Assembly (NCBI RefSeq): GCF_003265705.1
Contig: NW_020312968.1
Location: 378,305 to 442,304 of the forward strand
Source of the DNA: Callorhinus ursinus
Lineage: Eukaryota; Chordata; Mammalia; Carnivora; Otariidae
Length of the DNA: 64,000 nucleotides
Direction: 5' to 3'
The translations under genes were made by a program, and so were the position numbers. Shown here in pieces: positions 54,705 through 64,000 of this stretch (position 1 is its first letter; each line of letters opens with the position of its first letter). A model generated the notes under the pieces. It ran no database searches. It was given only the letters and a program-made list of their open reading frames with translations, and was not told the DNA's origin.

Positions 54705-56070
54705 GGGAGGTATTATGCTATAGTAGGATTTATAACCTTGCTGATTGGGGGTTGTGATTTGTTACTAGAGCTGACTAGAGAGTTCCCTCTAAATGCCAAG
54801 GAATATGCACCTCTTCCTTCCCACCTCACCTTTTAATCATCATTTGAAACATTTAATTTCTATTCCTCCCCTCACAGAAATGGACTGAGACCCCTCCCCA
54901 CCTGTCCATTACCCACCCCAGTAAAAACACTGGCATTGTCTAGGGTAATATAAATATAAATAAAAAGGACTGATCCCAACAGGCTTATTCTTCTGTGGCT
55001 ACTGAAGTTGGCAGGTCAAATCGTGTACTTGATGTCGCCAGGCAGGGGCAGATAAGAGGCACAGATCTAGCTGATCAGAGCTACCTCGCATACTATGTGC
55101 GGCCGTGTGTTAGACTTGAATTCTTTCAGCCTCCGCTTCAACGGGGTGATACAACGGATGTCACGTGTCAATGTGGGAGCAAGGCAAGACCTGCAGCTTC
55201 ATCTGCAACCATTTGGAAAGGTCTCAAAAACTTGTCCCGTGAATCTTGAAGCTTTCGGCCAGATCAAAAATATAAAAGATCAGAGAGGGTGGAAAAAGGA
55301 AATGAGCGAAGTGTTTTTTCCTTCTTCTCTTTTGCTTTTCTTTTTTCTTTTTTGCAAGAAGTGCTACTGTCTTGTGAACCCCCATCCTCCTTTTCCTGGG
55401 AGAACGATGGGGCACCACCTTCTACCCTCAAGGATGTAGAGTAATAGTCTGGAAGAGAGAGTTTCAAGGAGAGTTTCAGAAAATTTGGAAGTGCAATTGA
55501 TATACACCAAGGACCAGTTTCCAACTCATGGCTGGGAAGGCCGGGACAGGTGTTACCTAAGCTCTGCCTTCTGCAGGGACAATGTGTCCAGGGAGCAAAG
55601 AGCCGCCTCCCTCTTTTGGTGCTGCAGGCGGAACAGTGCTCTGCGGGAGTTGGGGGGTGGGGGTCATCCCACATCCTCAGGGCTGGCGGGGCAAAGGATC
55701 CCGGGAGCTGATGTGAGCCGTGCCAGAGAGACACCCAGCTCAGCTCGTCTCCCCAGGGTGAGACCATCTCCGCAGGAGGAGTTCACTGGGGACCCAGCAG
55801 CTAAGGGGAGGAGTTACAAATGGGCAGCCGAAATACAGGTGAATCCACATAGGCAATGGGAGCAGCCGGGGGAAGAGCTCAGCAGAGTCCTTCAAAGAGC
55901 CCAGAAAGGCAGCCACAGAGGAAAGGTCTGTTTTAATCATCAGCAACCTAACCAGGGATGGTAGCTTCAGGCCCATCTCCCGCCCTCTCCCATCTTTCAT
56001 GCTGGCAGGGATCCCACAGGTGAGGAAAAGCATACCAGGAGAAAGAGAAGAGCAAGGAAGGCAAGGTGAA
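54705..56070. other. Unassigned, moderately GC-rich stretch with several long open frames
   Basis: GC content is visibly higher here than in the rest of the window. Overlapping open frames of 84-167 codons occur on both strands (54995, 55095, 55485 plus; 55264-55767 and 55740-56195 minus). None has a domain that I recognise. CpG is not notably dense, so I do not call a CpG island. Confidence 0.4.
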
Positions 56071-56133
56071 CAGGGAGGGGGGGAAGAGAATGAGGCGCGA
56101 GGGGAGGAAGGAGGGAGGGAGGGAGACGAGAGG
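56071..56133 (+). repeat. Purine-rich (G/A) tract
   Basis: Sixty-odd bases, almost all A or G, with GGGA and GGAG repeats (CAGGGAGGGGGGGAAGAGAA..., GGAGGAAGGAGGGAGGGAGG). G-runs of three or more recur, so triplex or G-quadruplex structure is possible. Confidence 0.88.
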
Positions 56134-56134
56134 A

Positions 56135-57535
56135 CCATGCCTGAAGCAGCTCGGAGCTGAAGGAAGTCAGACAATTGGATGCAGTCACGCTCCAAGTTTT
56201 GATTAACATCTGCACCATGACATTCTAATTACTGAATGGAGATGGTGTTTGCAACCTAAAATGACCTTGGAGTATTTTTATAGAAGACTGGAGGCAAAAG
56301 CAGTAAGATCCAGAGTTGACATCCTGGGCAGGAGACAGCTAATGCCACGGAATCAAGCTCAAAGCTTCATTGGAGGAAAGCCTGTAATGCTGTGTTTTGT
56401 TTCTGTCACAAGTGCTGCTCGTTAAGCTCGCCACTTATGCATTGTCGAAGCCATGTTTCCCACTCTTCCTGACTTACGCACGCTCTTGCCAGCATCTTGC
56501 CCACACTGAGGAGTAGGTGAGATTCTTTTGCTTTCAGTTCCTGGGGCCGGTTGTGATCAGAAAGAGCCTGTAGAAGATGAGAATTGTTGGGGTCCAAAAT
56601 GTACCCAGTGGCCTGTAAGGATGAGGAGACAGCTTACGCCTCTGTCCGGGTTTCTACCGACCGTGCGGACCGAAGGGCTGGGTCTGCTCCGGCCACCTCC
56701 CTCCAAAGACCTCTCTCCTCCTACATCTTCCACAACCCACCTGGCCCAGCTGTGTCGCCAGGAGCCGAGGAGAAACCCTTTGCCCAGGCCCTCAAATTTC
56801 ATCTCCGTGTATTTTAATAAGATGTCCCTCCTACAAGAATTCTGTTGAATAGCCAAAAGCCAGGCTCTCTTGAGAAAGTAGAGATGAAACTGAGTGTCCA
56901 AATTTAGAGACTGTCATTGAACTAGGGGCCCTTACAGATATAGAACATTCCCTGGGTGTTAAAACAAATGGCCAAAAAATAATAAGAATAACAATTAAAA
57001 CATTAGGGTAGAAAGAGAAGAATCACTGTGTTCACTTATTTTTGAAGTATTGAGCCCTGTCCTTTAACATAGACAGAATGATCCTAGGTTAGTATTTTAA
57101 AACAGCAATGGCAAGCTTGGCGTCGGGGCTGGTGAGGTTCATCCTTAACCAGTTGATATGGAATGTCAGTTATGGCTTGACATTCTCCCATCACCTCCTG
57201 GGGCTCTCTGAAAAGCAAAGGAGATGCCAGTGAGGCCTTCAAAGCATGCCAGAAAAAAAAAAAAAAAAAAAAAAGGAGCAATCCAGTTAATCTCTGAAAA
57301 GCAAGAAGGACAGAGACCCTCCAGGAGAAAACAGGAGAAGGGTTGATGGCTTAGGGAGGAGACAGATCTGGATTGGCTCAGTGTAGAAATGCTCAGTCCC
57401 TGCAAACATCTCTCCTCCCCTGGACAGCCCTCATCTCCTGCCTCCCCGATCCATCCCACATATCTTCACGTTTGTAGAAACATGGGCTATTCTCCATGCA
57501 ACCGCGATTATGGAAGATCTGCAATCGACTTCCAT
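56135..57535. other. Unassigned non-coding stretch
   Basis: Open frames on both strands at 56528-56901 overlap and have no recognised domain. An A24 run lies at 57250-57273 with no visible retrocopy upstream. Confidence 0.45.
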
Positions 57536-57539
57536 CCCA

Positions 57540-57720
57540 CAAGAGGTTATTAACCATGTACTTTGTACGAGGTACTGTGTGCAAGGTGATACAGAGGCAG
57601 CGATGATGAACAAAACATGAGTCCTGCCCTCAGGGAGTTTTGGGTCAAGGTGAGACATGGACACAAACAATAAAGATAAATACAGGATGTTTTGTGCATG
57701 CTACAATAGAGAACACACCA
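57540..57720 (-). repeat. L2 3'-end fragment, antisense
   Basis: 'ACCATGTACTTTGTACGAGGTACTGTGTGCAAGGTGATACAGAGGCAGCGATGATGAACAAAACATGAGTCCTGCCCTCAGGGAGTTTTGGGTC' is a reversed L2 3' end (actatgtgccaggcactgtgctaggcgctggggatacagagatgaataaga...ccctgccctcaaggagctta). Confidence 0.75.
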
Positions 57721-57724
57721 AAGA

Positions 57725-58730
57725 GGGCAAGCTTAAATCCAGCTCCAGACAATATTGGGGAGGAGGGGAGGGCTTGTAGAAAAAGCAGCCTCTGAGGTGT
57801 GCATTGAAGGGTGTGAAGGATTTTAGGAGGTGAGGAGAGAGGGAAGCAGGAGGAGAGAGCCAGTCAGATTGCTTGGCTTTAACTAAAATAACCGGCATTT
57901 CCAACCTGCTCTGGACTAACCCATCCTAAGAAGCCAAATGGACAGAATGCCTAAAGATCATGGTGTTGGGGGCGGGGGGATTGGAAACACAGTGTGTGGT
58001 CACTGGGGTCACCGGATAAGAACAAAGCAGAGACTCGGGGCCCTGCTCCTAGTCCACCCTTACAAATGTCAGTTGTCCTGGGTAACTAAGCACTTTTTCA
58101 GCGCATGATGAGCGGACCCCACGCCATCCAGCCCAGTTTCCCAGTGGCGCTTCACCTACTACGACAGCAGGTGGCAGCTACTAGAAGGAAAGCACGGTGA
58201 CAGCCCATGGGGTTAATGGCCTAAGTTTGCAACCACTCGCCTTCATCAACTTCCCCTGCCCTCCACATTTTTCTCCCGTTACCCCAGTTTTCCAATAATT
58301 TCTGCCAGCAATCTCCCGTAACCCCAGTTTATCATGCCACCGTGGTGCAGGACGTGCTTTGGGGGCCATTGCAGTTCGACCAGGGCCTGGCTCTGGGCCT
58401 CCCACCCCAGCACGCACACAGTCAAATTTCACATGAGATTCTGCTGAGTTCTAAAGGCAGGAGGGGAGGGGGTCTCAAAGGCGGAGTGAGAGCTGCTACC
58501 AGTCTGCCCAAAGGACTCCTCATTGCCAAGAGAAGAACCATGGACGTCACCCCATCCCTAATCTCTCTTTCTGTGTTTTAAGGTGACCGTGGCAGACGAT
58601 ACAATGCGCAATTTGGAATTTGCTCCACAGAGGTATTCAAACCGGACGGGCTATCAAAACTCTCGTAAACAGTCATCTGAGAAGAGATGTATGTTGATGC
58701 CTTTGCTTTGGAAGGAAATGTGGGATGTTT
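57725..58730. other. Unassigned non-coding stretch
   Basis: No recognised gene or repeat. Confidence 0.45.
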
Positions 58731-58747
58731 TAGAAACCACTGGCCTA

Positions 58748-58955
58748 GGGGCGGCTCAGTCAGGTAAGTGTCTGCCTTCGGCTCAGGTCATGATCTCAGG
58801 GTCCTGGGATCAAGCCCCATGTCAGGCTCCCTGCTCAGCGGGAAGCCTGCTTCTCCCTCTGCCTGCCACTCCCCCTGCTTCTGCTCTCTCTCTCTCTCTC
58901 TCTCTCTGTCAAATAAATAAATAAGTAAAATCTTAAAAAAAAAAAAAAGAAAAGA
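58748..58955 (+). mobile_element. Can-SINE, sense, head damaged
   Basis: Begins GGGGCGGCTCAGTCAGG; about eight bases of the usual 'cacctgggtg' are missing. Then 'CTTCGGCTCAGGTCATGATC', GGGATCAAGCCCC, a CT tract near 58885-58906, AAATAAATAAATAAGTAAAATC and an A-rich tail. A 14-base duplication AAACCACTGGCCTA occurs at 58734-58747 and 58956-58969. A 113-codon open frame starting at 58583 ends in this SINE and is not a gene. Confidence 0.93.
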
Positions 58956-58969
58956 AAACCACTGGCCTA

Positions 58970-59250
58970 AGGTCAGAGACCAACAAACAGATCTGAAAAC
59001 TACGAGCGTCCCCTGTGAGCACGATCATCTAGGCCACCTGCCCCGTGGTACAGAAGGGTCTAATATCAGTGATACCACCCCCATGATATACTCTCCTTCA
59101 TTCTGTCTGGGTGGTCTGTCACTGTCTGAAACAAACATGTGAAGTGCTTAGTGAGCGAGTGGTTCTGGCCAGATCATTCAAGAAAAATTCTCTGGAAATT
59201 GCCACCTTCAAGTCAATAACTATATACCGAAAACAGTTCCTAGTAAAGAG
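58970..59250. other. Unassigned non-coding stretch
   Basis: No recognised feature. Confidence 0.4.
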
Positions 59251-59254
59251 AGCA

Positions 59255-59410
59255 TAAAGAAAGCTTCGCCTCCCTCTGCCTCAATTTCCTCCTTTGTGCA
59301 GTGGGGATAAAAGTTGTGCCCACCTATAGAGATGCTGTGAGGAATAAATGAGTTAAAACCAGTAGAGTGTTAAAAAGCAATGTGTGGTACATAATAAATG
59401 CTCAGTAAAC
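59255..59410 (+). repeat. MIR, sense, 3' half
   Basis: 'CTGCCTCAATTTCCTCCTTTGTGCAGTGGGGATAAAAGTTGTGCCCACC', 'GAGATGCTGTGAGGAATAAATGAGTTAAAACC' and 'GTGTGGTACATAATAAATGCTCAGTAAACG' match the MIR 3' half through its end. Confidence 0.87.
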
Positions 59411-59414
59411 GGGC

Positions 59415-60285
59415 CCACGGGATGAATGAGTAAGAGGCCAGCCAGCCATCTGTCTGTGGCAGCCCTCGGTTGGGAATTAATACCCAGCGCACTGCAGAAT
59501 CCCCTGCCTGAGCGCACGGCGTGGTGGAGGCTGAACGGAACCCTATTCTCACCTCTCTGCCGCGAAGCGTAAACCACACACCGGGAGAGATTGGGGAGGC
59601 TTCTCAAGACAGAATTCCTCTGTAGTCATGGCTTCAGCCGCTCCTCGGAGACACTGTAGTCTCAGCCACAGGTGTGGTCATGTGGTTTTTCAAAAGACCA
59701 CATGTCCCACCAATCCTCTCCTTGGCTTAACTGGCGCCTTAGGGGAGCACGTGCTCCTTGCCTCAGATCACAGTCGATGAAGAGACACCGGAAATTGGGA
59801 GAAGCTGCAGATCGATCCACTTGCACACCTGAACCAAATGAGCTCAGGGAGCTTTAGCTTTTGCCCTTTCCGCTTTAAGGGAACACGCATCAACAAGCCT
59901 GCTCTGTAAAAGAAAATGCAATGTTCTGAACGTCTTCATGGGGATATGATACGTTTCATTCCCTCTTCCCTGAGTTCCTAGAAACTCCTGCCCCAAATCT
60001 GGAGATGAAAATGGGTCACGGGGAGGAGAGAAGAAAGTTCACCTGTGGGGCCTCCACCATGCAGCCAGCTCTGCTGAATTGTCTTCTATTAAGTAATTCA
60101 ACTAAACTTCACAACACTCCAGATTTGCATGCTAACTTCTATTTCTACTTTCTTAAGAAGCAAGTCTGGCTTTTAGCTATTACACAGAACACGTGCAATA
60201 AATCTTCAAAAATATATATATGGAGACGGAGTCTGAAGAGGAAACCTCTGGGGAAGGCGGTTCTGTTGACTCCTGCTGACTCAGC
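59415..60285. other. Unassigned non-coding stretch
   Basis: No recognised gene or repeat; two overlapping antisense open frames (59353-59607) are partly antisense of the MIR. Confidence 0.45.
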
Positions 60286-60289
60286 AGGA

Positions 60290-60430
60290 GCATGGGGATG
60301 TCCACTTTACAGGTGAGGAAAGGTGAGTCTCGGTGAGGTTAAATGACCTCTCAAGATCACACAGACAATAAGGTCTCGGGCTACAAGGATTAAAACTGCT
60401 ACCTGACTTCAAGTTCAAAGCTCTGTCCCT
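60290..60430 (-). repeat. MIR, antisense
   Basis: 'GTCCACTTTACAGGTGAGGAAAGGTGAGTCTCGGTGAGGTTAAATGACCTCTCAAGATCACACAGACAATAAGG' is a reversed MIR core (ccattttacagatgaggaaactgaggcacagagaggttaagtgacttgcccaaggtcacacag). Confidence 0.85.
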
Positions 60431-60434
60431 TCCA

Positions 60435-63370
60435 CTCCCCTGTTCGCCACTCCCAGCAAGCGTAGGTGGTTCAGGCAGGAAGTAAACAGAAGGCAGAACA
60501 GAAAGTGGTTACGAGGGCTCGTGTGCAGGGCTCTGTCAGGCAGAAGGATGCAGGCCGGAAGCACCTGGCCTGTGGTTAGGTGGAGTTGGCTGGTCATTTC
60601 TGAAGCAGAGAGGGGAATGGTTTGAAATTTTCTCCTGTCTGCCTCGTCCAGTGTAAAGATAAATGGAGACAGAAGAGCCAGTAACTCAATGGCAAGACAA
60701 GAAAGCAAAGCAACACTTCCGAAGTGAATCCGAGCAGCGGTCTCTGCTGCTTTCCTCCAACTGGGGTGCAACCACCACGGTGAACCCAGAAACCAGGCAA
60801 GCAAAATCCTCACTGCAGACGTCCAGTGGAGTCTTGGAGAAAGAAGTCTCCTGGGGGTCTGGCCACATTAGAGCTGAAAGTATAACCCCCCAAATGAGTC
60901 AGCCTTGGCTGGGGAGCCCTGGAAGGGAGCCTCCTGCTTCCCAGAGGCAGAGTGAGGGGAACGGGCAAGAGGGCAGGTATCTGGGCAGAAAACTGCTCAC
61001 AGGTGTAAGAGTTGTCTGTCTATTCATACATCGTCCATATCTACATAGGGTTTTCCCTCTGCTAACTGGATTTCTTTCTATAAACTTGCATTTAGAAGGC
61101 TGATAGACTTTCTAGTCCCAGCCTATCTGGAGCAGACACTCCCTGGGAATGGGAGAGAAGATAATAAACCAGAGAGCCGTTCTGAACTGTTCACTTGTCC
61201 TGCCATAATCCAGTGAAAATGGTGCTCAACACTCTGCGAACTCTGATTTCCTTGTTTTGGTGTGTGGCCTTGGACACTGGCCAGGGCCCTTCCTCCCCAG
61301 CGAGTGGCAACTGAAGCTACAAATGGAACTGTGGCTACAAAGCTGGTGAGGTATATAATTGACTGCTCACAAAAAGTGGACTTCTCCGTGGAATCATGGG
61401 TGAACGGGTGAACAAAGACGCCGCATTCAAATCCAGAAAATGTCCCTCCTGAAAAGCAAGGCAACAGACCACGAACATAGTTTTTTTGTGTTCGTTTTTT
61501 TCTAAGAACTCATAATGAAAGACAGCCCAGATGAAAAGCTGGTTTCCACTTCTAGGCACTTTTTCTTTTTATTTCCCTGTGTTATTAGAGGTTAAAGCTG
61601 TTGGATATGAAGGCCAGCTTGCTTTAAAAGCTGGAGGTCTTGCCTTTGAGGATCATAAAGTTAGTTCCAGGCTTCTGTGGTAGCATAACTACAGTGGAAG
61701 AAGGGAAAATGCCTAGAGTTAAGACTTTTTAATGATATTAAAAATATGCAAAGTATAAGCTTTATAAAGTACGCAAGGTATGAATTCTAAAATGTAGGGG
61801 GAGGGGACTGTCTAAACTGTGATAAAAAGTAACAGGAAGAAATGGGAAGGCTTGATCTTGTACAGACTGGCCGCCATTTTAATTCCTTTACTATGCCTTT
61901 AGGTAACGTTTCCTTACTATTCCATCCTGTTACTCATCCTTACTGTTAAGGTCAAGGCAGTAACATTGGAAAAACAATAGTACATGGATGAATTTCCATG
62001 TATTTTATTTAGACACAACATGGGTGTTTGAGCTGATTATCTCACTTTGTGTAACAGAAGGATTATGTGAACATTTGAAGTAATTTGGGCACAGTATTAT
62101 AAATGCATAAGGAAATGTCGCTATTTAAAGGTATTTAGATATTCAGCAAATTATTAGGTGGACCCACCTCTTACTCTGCTTACTTTGTAAAGGGATCAAA
62201 CTTTTTGTAGAGGCATTATCACTTTAAATATATCCGAATTTTCACATACTGAGATTTCCTACAGCAAGGCAGGACTGTGTTTTACTATCTTATTACTTCT
62301 GATTGGCTTGATTTTTTTTGTTTTAGGAGTCTTATGCAATTTGTATTGCTAGTATAAAACTAAGTATACGGGGCCTGACCCTATAAGTGTGAAGAGAATA
62401 AATTGGAAGCCACTGGGGTACAATTTGGTATCTTAACTCACCCCAATCTAAATTTTAGCCTAATAGAATGAAGTCACAGCTGGGTGGAGAGAGGAATGGC
62501 CTCCTGCCAGTCAGTGTAGCTGCTGAGTCAGGAGAGAGAGGGACCACTCGCTCCCCGGTGGGTAATAACATAGGCAGAGGGTAAAAGTTTCTCCAGCTCC
62601 CACACAGTCACACACTCATGCACACCAGACCGATTGCATCACTTAGAATATGGGTTTACTTGTAGATAACAAAGATCCAAAATAATGGGTGTTTTAAGAA
62701 AGAAATTTGTTTCTCATGTGTAAATGCATAATTCAAGACTGTCTGGCAGCTCTTCATTTATCTGGGACTCAGGATGCTTCTAGACCGTCTCTCTTCCATC
62801 CCTGGGAAGTGGCTACCACCCTCACGGTCCAGCATGGGGGACCAGCCATCATCCCATTTTCCGAGAAGTATTCTAGAAGAATGCCTGTGGAAGGAACTGC
62901 AGATTGTTGTCTAATATCTAATCTCCCTTTCCAAGTTATAGAAGCCACATGGACGTCTTGGAATAAAAAGTCCATCCTCAGTCCTTAAGCAGCTCAGACT
63001 TCGGGCTACTGGGAGCTGAGGGAAGGAGGTATATGAGATGTCCCGGTTGTGTAATGGAAGGCAGTGGCAATGTACCACTTCTTACCCCCTTTCCTCCACT
63101 TTGAACAATGGAGTCAGAGGCCACTGGGACACAATGGCACCACTACCCCAGCCTTGCACTGCCCATTCAGATTTTTACATGAGACAAAAATCAACTTCTA
63201 TCTTTTCAGCCTCTGTCATTTCAGTCTCTGGTAAATGCTGATGACAGTAAAGCCTACCTAATACACCTAGCTTTAGGGAAATTTCATGGAGGGATAAAGG
63301 TCAATATTTTAGTTACTCAGGTCCAGTGGTTAGCCCCAAAGCCTCACCACCAATGCCTTTGGCATTGGCA
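60435..63370. other. Unassigned stretch, nearly 3 kb
   Basis: No gene, SINE, L1 or MIR that I can defend. Open frames of 93-146 codons (60415-60813 minus, 60663-61103 plus, 61123-61464 minus, 62707-62988 plus) lack recognisable domains. The part at about 62650-63260 has the feel of an old interspersed repeat, but I cannot name it. Confidence 0.4.
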
Positions 63371-63379
63371 CATTTAAAA

Positions 63380-63490
63380 CCATTTATCCAGCATCTCCAA
63401 TCTTCGAGATAGTGCTCCAGGCCCTTAGGGCAATGCAAAATGAATGTGCCCTGCTCCTTCCCTCAAGGAACTTAACATCAAATTGAGGAA
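63380..63490 (-). repeat. L2 3'-end fragment, antisense
   Basis: 'ATTTATCCAGCATCTCC' ... 'GTGCTCCAGGCCCTTAGGGCAATGCAAAATGAATGTGCCCTGCTCCTTCCCTCAAGGAACTTAACATC' resembles reversed L2 3' end sequence. Confidence 0.62.
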
Positions 63491-63509
63491 AGAATGAAGA
63501 GAGCAAATA

Positions 63510-63715
63510 TGATTGGATGCTAGTCATATGCCAGGCACTGCTATACTTGTTTGTACGTGTCATACATTCCTTCACTTGCCCCTCACAAAATTTCTGTGGA
63601 GTCTTCCTATTATAGATGTGGACACTGAAGCTGAGGGTTGTGGCGCGTGCCCAGGGCTGCATTTACAACAAGCAGCGGGATTGCAATTTAAGGTTTAGGT
63701 TTCTGACTCAGGAGT
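63510..63715 (-). repeat. MIR, antisense
   Basis: 'TAGTCATATGCCAGGCACTGCTATACTTG', 'CTATTATAGATGTGGACACTGAAGCTGAGGG' and 'GTGCCCAGGGCTGCATTTACAACAAGCAGCGGGATTGCAATTTAAGG' follow a reversed MIR nearly end to end. Confidence 0.78.
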
Positions 63716-64000
63716 CAACCCGTCCCCAGGCTGCTTTGTGGACATGTATCCAAAAAGCAAGAATGCCACCTCTGTGTGACAAGGGCGAAGCACTTCAGAT
63801 GCCTCAGCTGATGTGTCATTGACTCTTCTTAGGAGGCCACCAGCCATTGTAGTTTTCCCAAGGTCACTACGGGACTATGAATAAACACAGGCTTATTCTT
63901 CCCCTTCTGTAAGGATAAGTAAACCCACCTCGGGCCACCACCACCTACATCACGGGCACGAAAGTGTCACCTTACAGGTCTTATCGCTATGGCTGCAATC
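63716..64000. other. Unassigned non-coding stretch at the window end
   Basis: No recognised feature. Confidence 0.4.

Noticed and set aside
55264..55964. Pair of long frames (167 and 159 codons) in GC-richer DNA
   Set aside because: They overlap on opposite strands, contain Lys-rich low-complexity parts from a T/C-rich stretch and show no domain. Stop codons are simply rarer at higher GC.
54995..56800. CpG island or promoter
   Set aside because: GC is raised but CpG dinucleotides are not dense, and no transcript-like feature is evident.
7974..57273. A runs at 7974, 9112, 15340, 20283, 22396, 54119 and 57250 as tails of processed pseudogenes
   Set aside because: No gene-like body, polyadenylation signal at the expected distance or paired target duplication could be seen for any of them.
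999..58955. tRNA genes, because of A- and B-box-like motifs
   Set aside because: All lie in Can-SINE heads followed by CT tracts and A tails with target duplications; none folds as a complete modern tRNA by inspection.
5981..59000. Open frames at 5981, 15515, 32864, 34835, 45929 and 58583 that share a peptide like QLVKRLPSAQVM, suggesting a gene family
   Set aside because: Each lies in a sense-oriented Can-SINE head and the shared peptide is the translation of the tRNA-like region. They are repeat artefacts.
1..64000. CRISPR arrays, bacterial operons, phage or insertion sequences
   Set aside because: The sequence is mammalian. No regularly spaced direct repeats, ribosome-binding sites or bacterial-type genes were seen.
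1..64000. Mitochondrial DNA insertion (NUMT)
   Set aside because: No stretch resembling mitochondrial rRNA, tRNA or protein genes was noticed.

Overview
This 64 kb window looks like non-coding nuclear DNA from a carnivoran mammal. I recognise no intact protein-coding gene, no exon of a known gene, and no rRNA, tRNA or CRISPR array. The best lineage marker is a set of about twenty Can-SINEs (tRNA-derived SINEs with a C/T-rich stretch, AAATAAATAAA and an A-rich tail). All tail-bearing copies have the 'CACCTGGGTGGCTCAGT' type of head. None has the head typical of the very abundant young dog SINEC_Cf. Together with young L1 3' ends of the 'GAATCATGGAACACTACATC' type, this suggests a non-canid caniform (bear, seal, mustelid or relative). 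That placement is inference from remembered family consensuses.

Layout. 0-16 kb: relics of old L1 and L2-like LINEs, a MER5A, MIRs, a (CA)n microsatellite, five Can-SINEs, then a dense cluster with one young SINE and a 5'-truncated antisense L1, each with a near-perfect target-site duplication. 16-24 kb: MIRs, a short L1 3' end, an MLT1 LTR nested in an old L1 3' end, a Can-SINE and a MER20. 24-31 kb: two MIRs in a row, an old L1 split by a Can-SINE, a 1.1 kb L2 split by a Can-SINE, and an antisense old L1 split by a younger L1 fragment. 31-45 kb: nine Can-SINEs, a pair of about 180-bp homologous segments 1.6 kb apart, a probable solo ERV1-type LTR, and two SINEs inserted in series at one target site.

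44.6-45.5 kb holds the only gene-derived feature: a full-length processed pseudogene of ribosomal protein RPL7A. It lacks introns, carries several frameshifts and stops, has a short A tail and is flanked by a 15-bp duplication matching at 13 positions. 45-64 kb: another Can-SINE, a hAT-type MITE, MIR and L2 fragments, a 3' L1 fragment with a possible 3' transduction, an MLT1-like LTR, a moderately GC-rich 2 kb stretch with a purine tract, one last SINE, and more MIR/L2.

The window does not contain genes working together. What it records is a layered history of retrotransposition: mammal-wide L2/MIR and hAT elements first, then MaLR LTRs and L1M, then carnivoran SINEs and L1. I found no convincing new biological system. 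The observations most worth following are the unexplained duplicated segment near 32.2/33.8 kb, the possible L1 3' transduction at 51.2-51.65 kb, and the serial SINE insertions at 41.6-42.0 kb. Repeat family names are from memory of consensus sequences and edges are approximate unless a target-site duplication fixes them.
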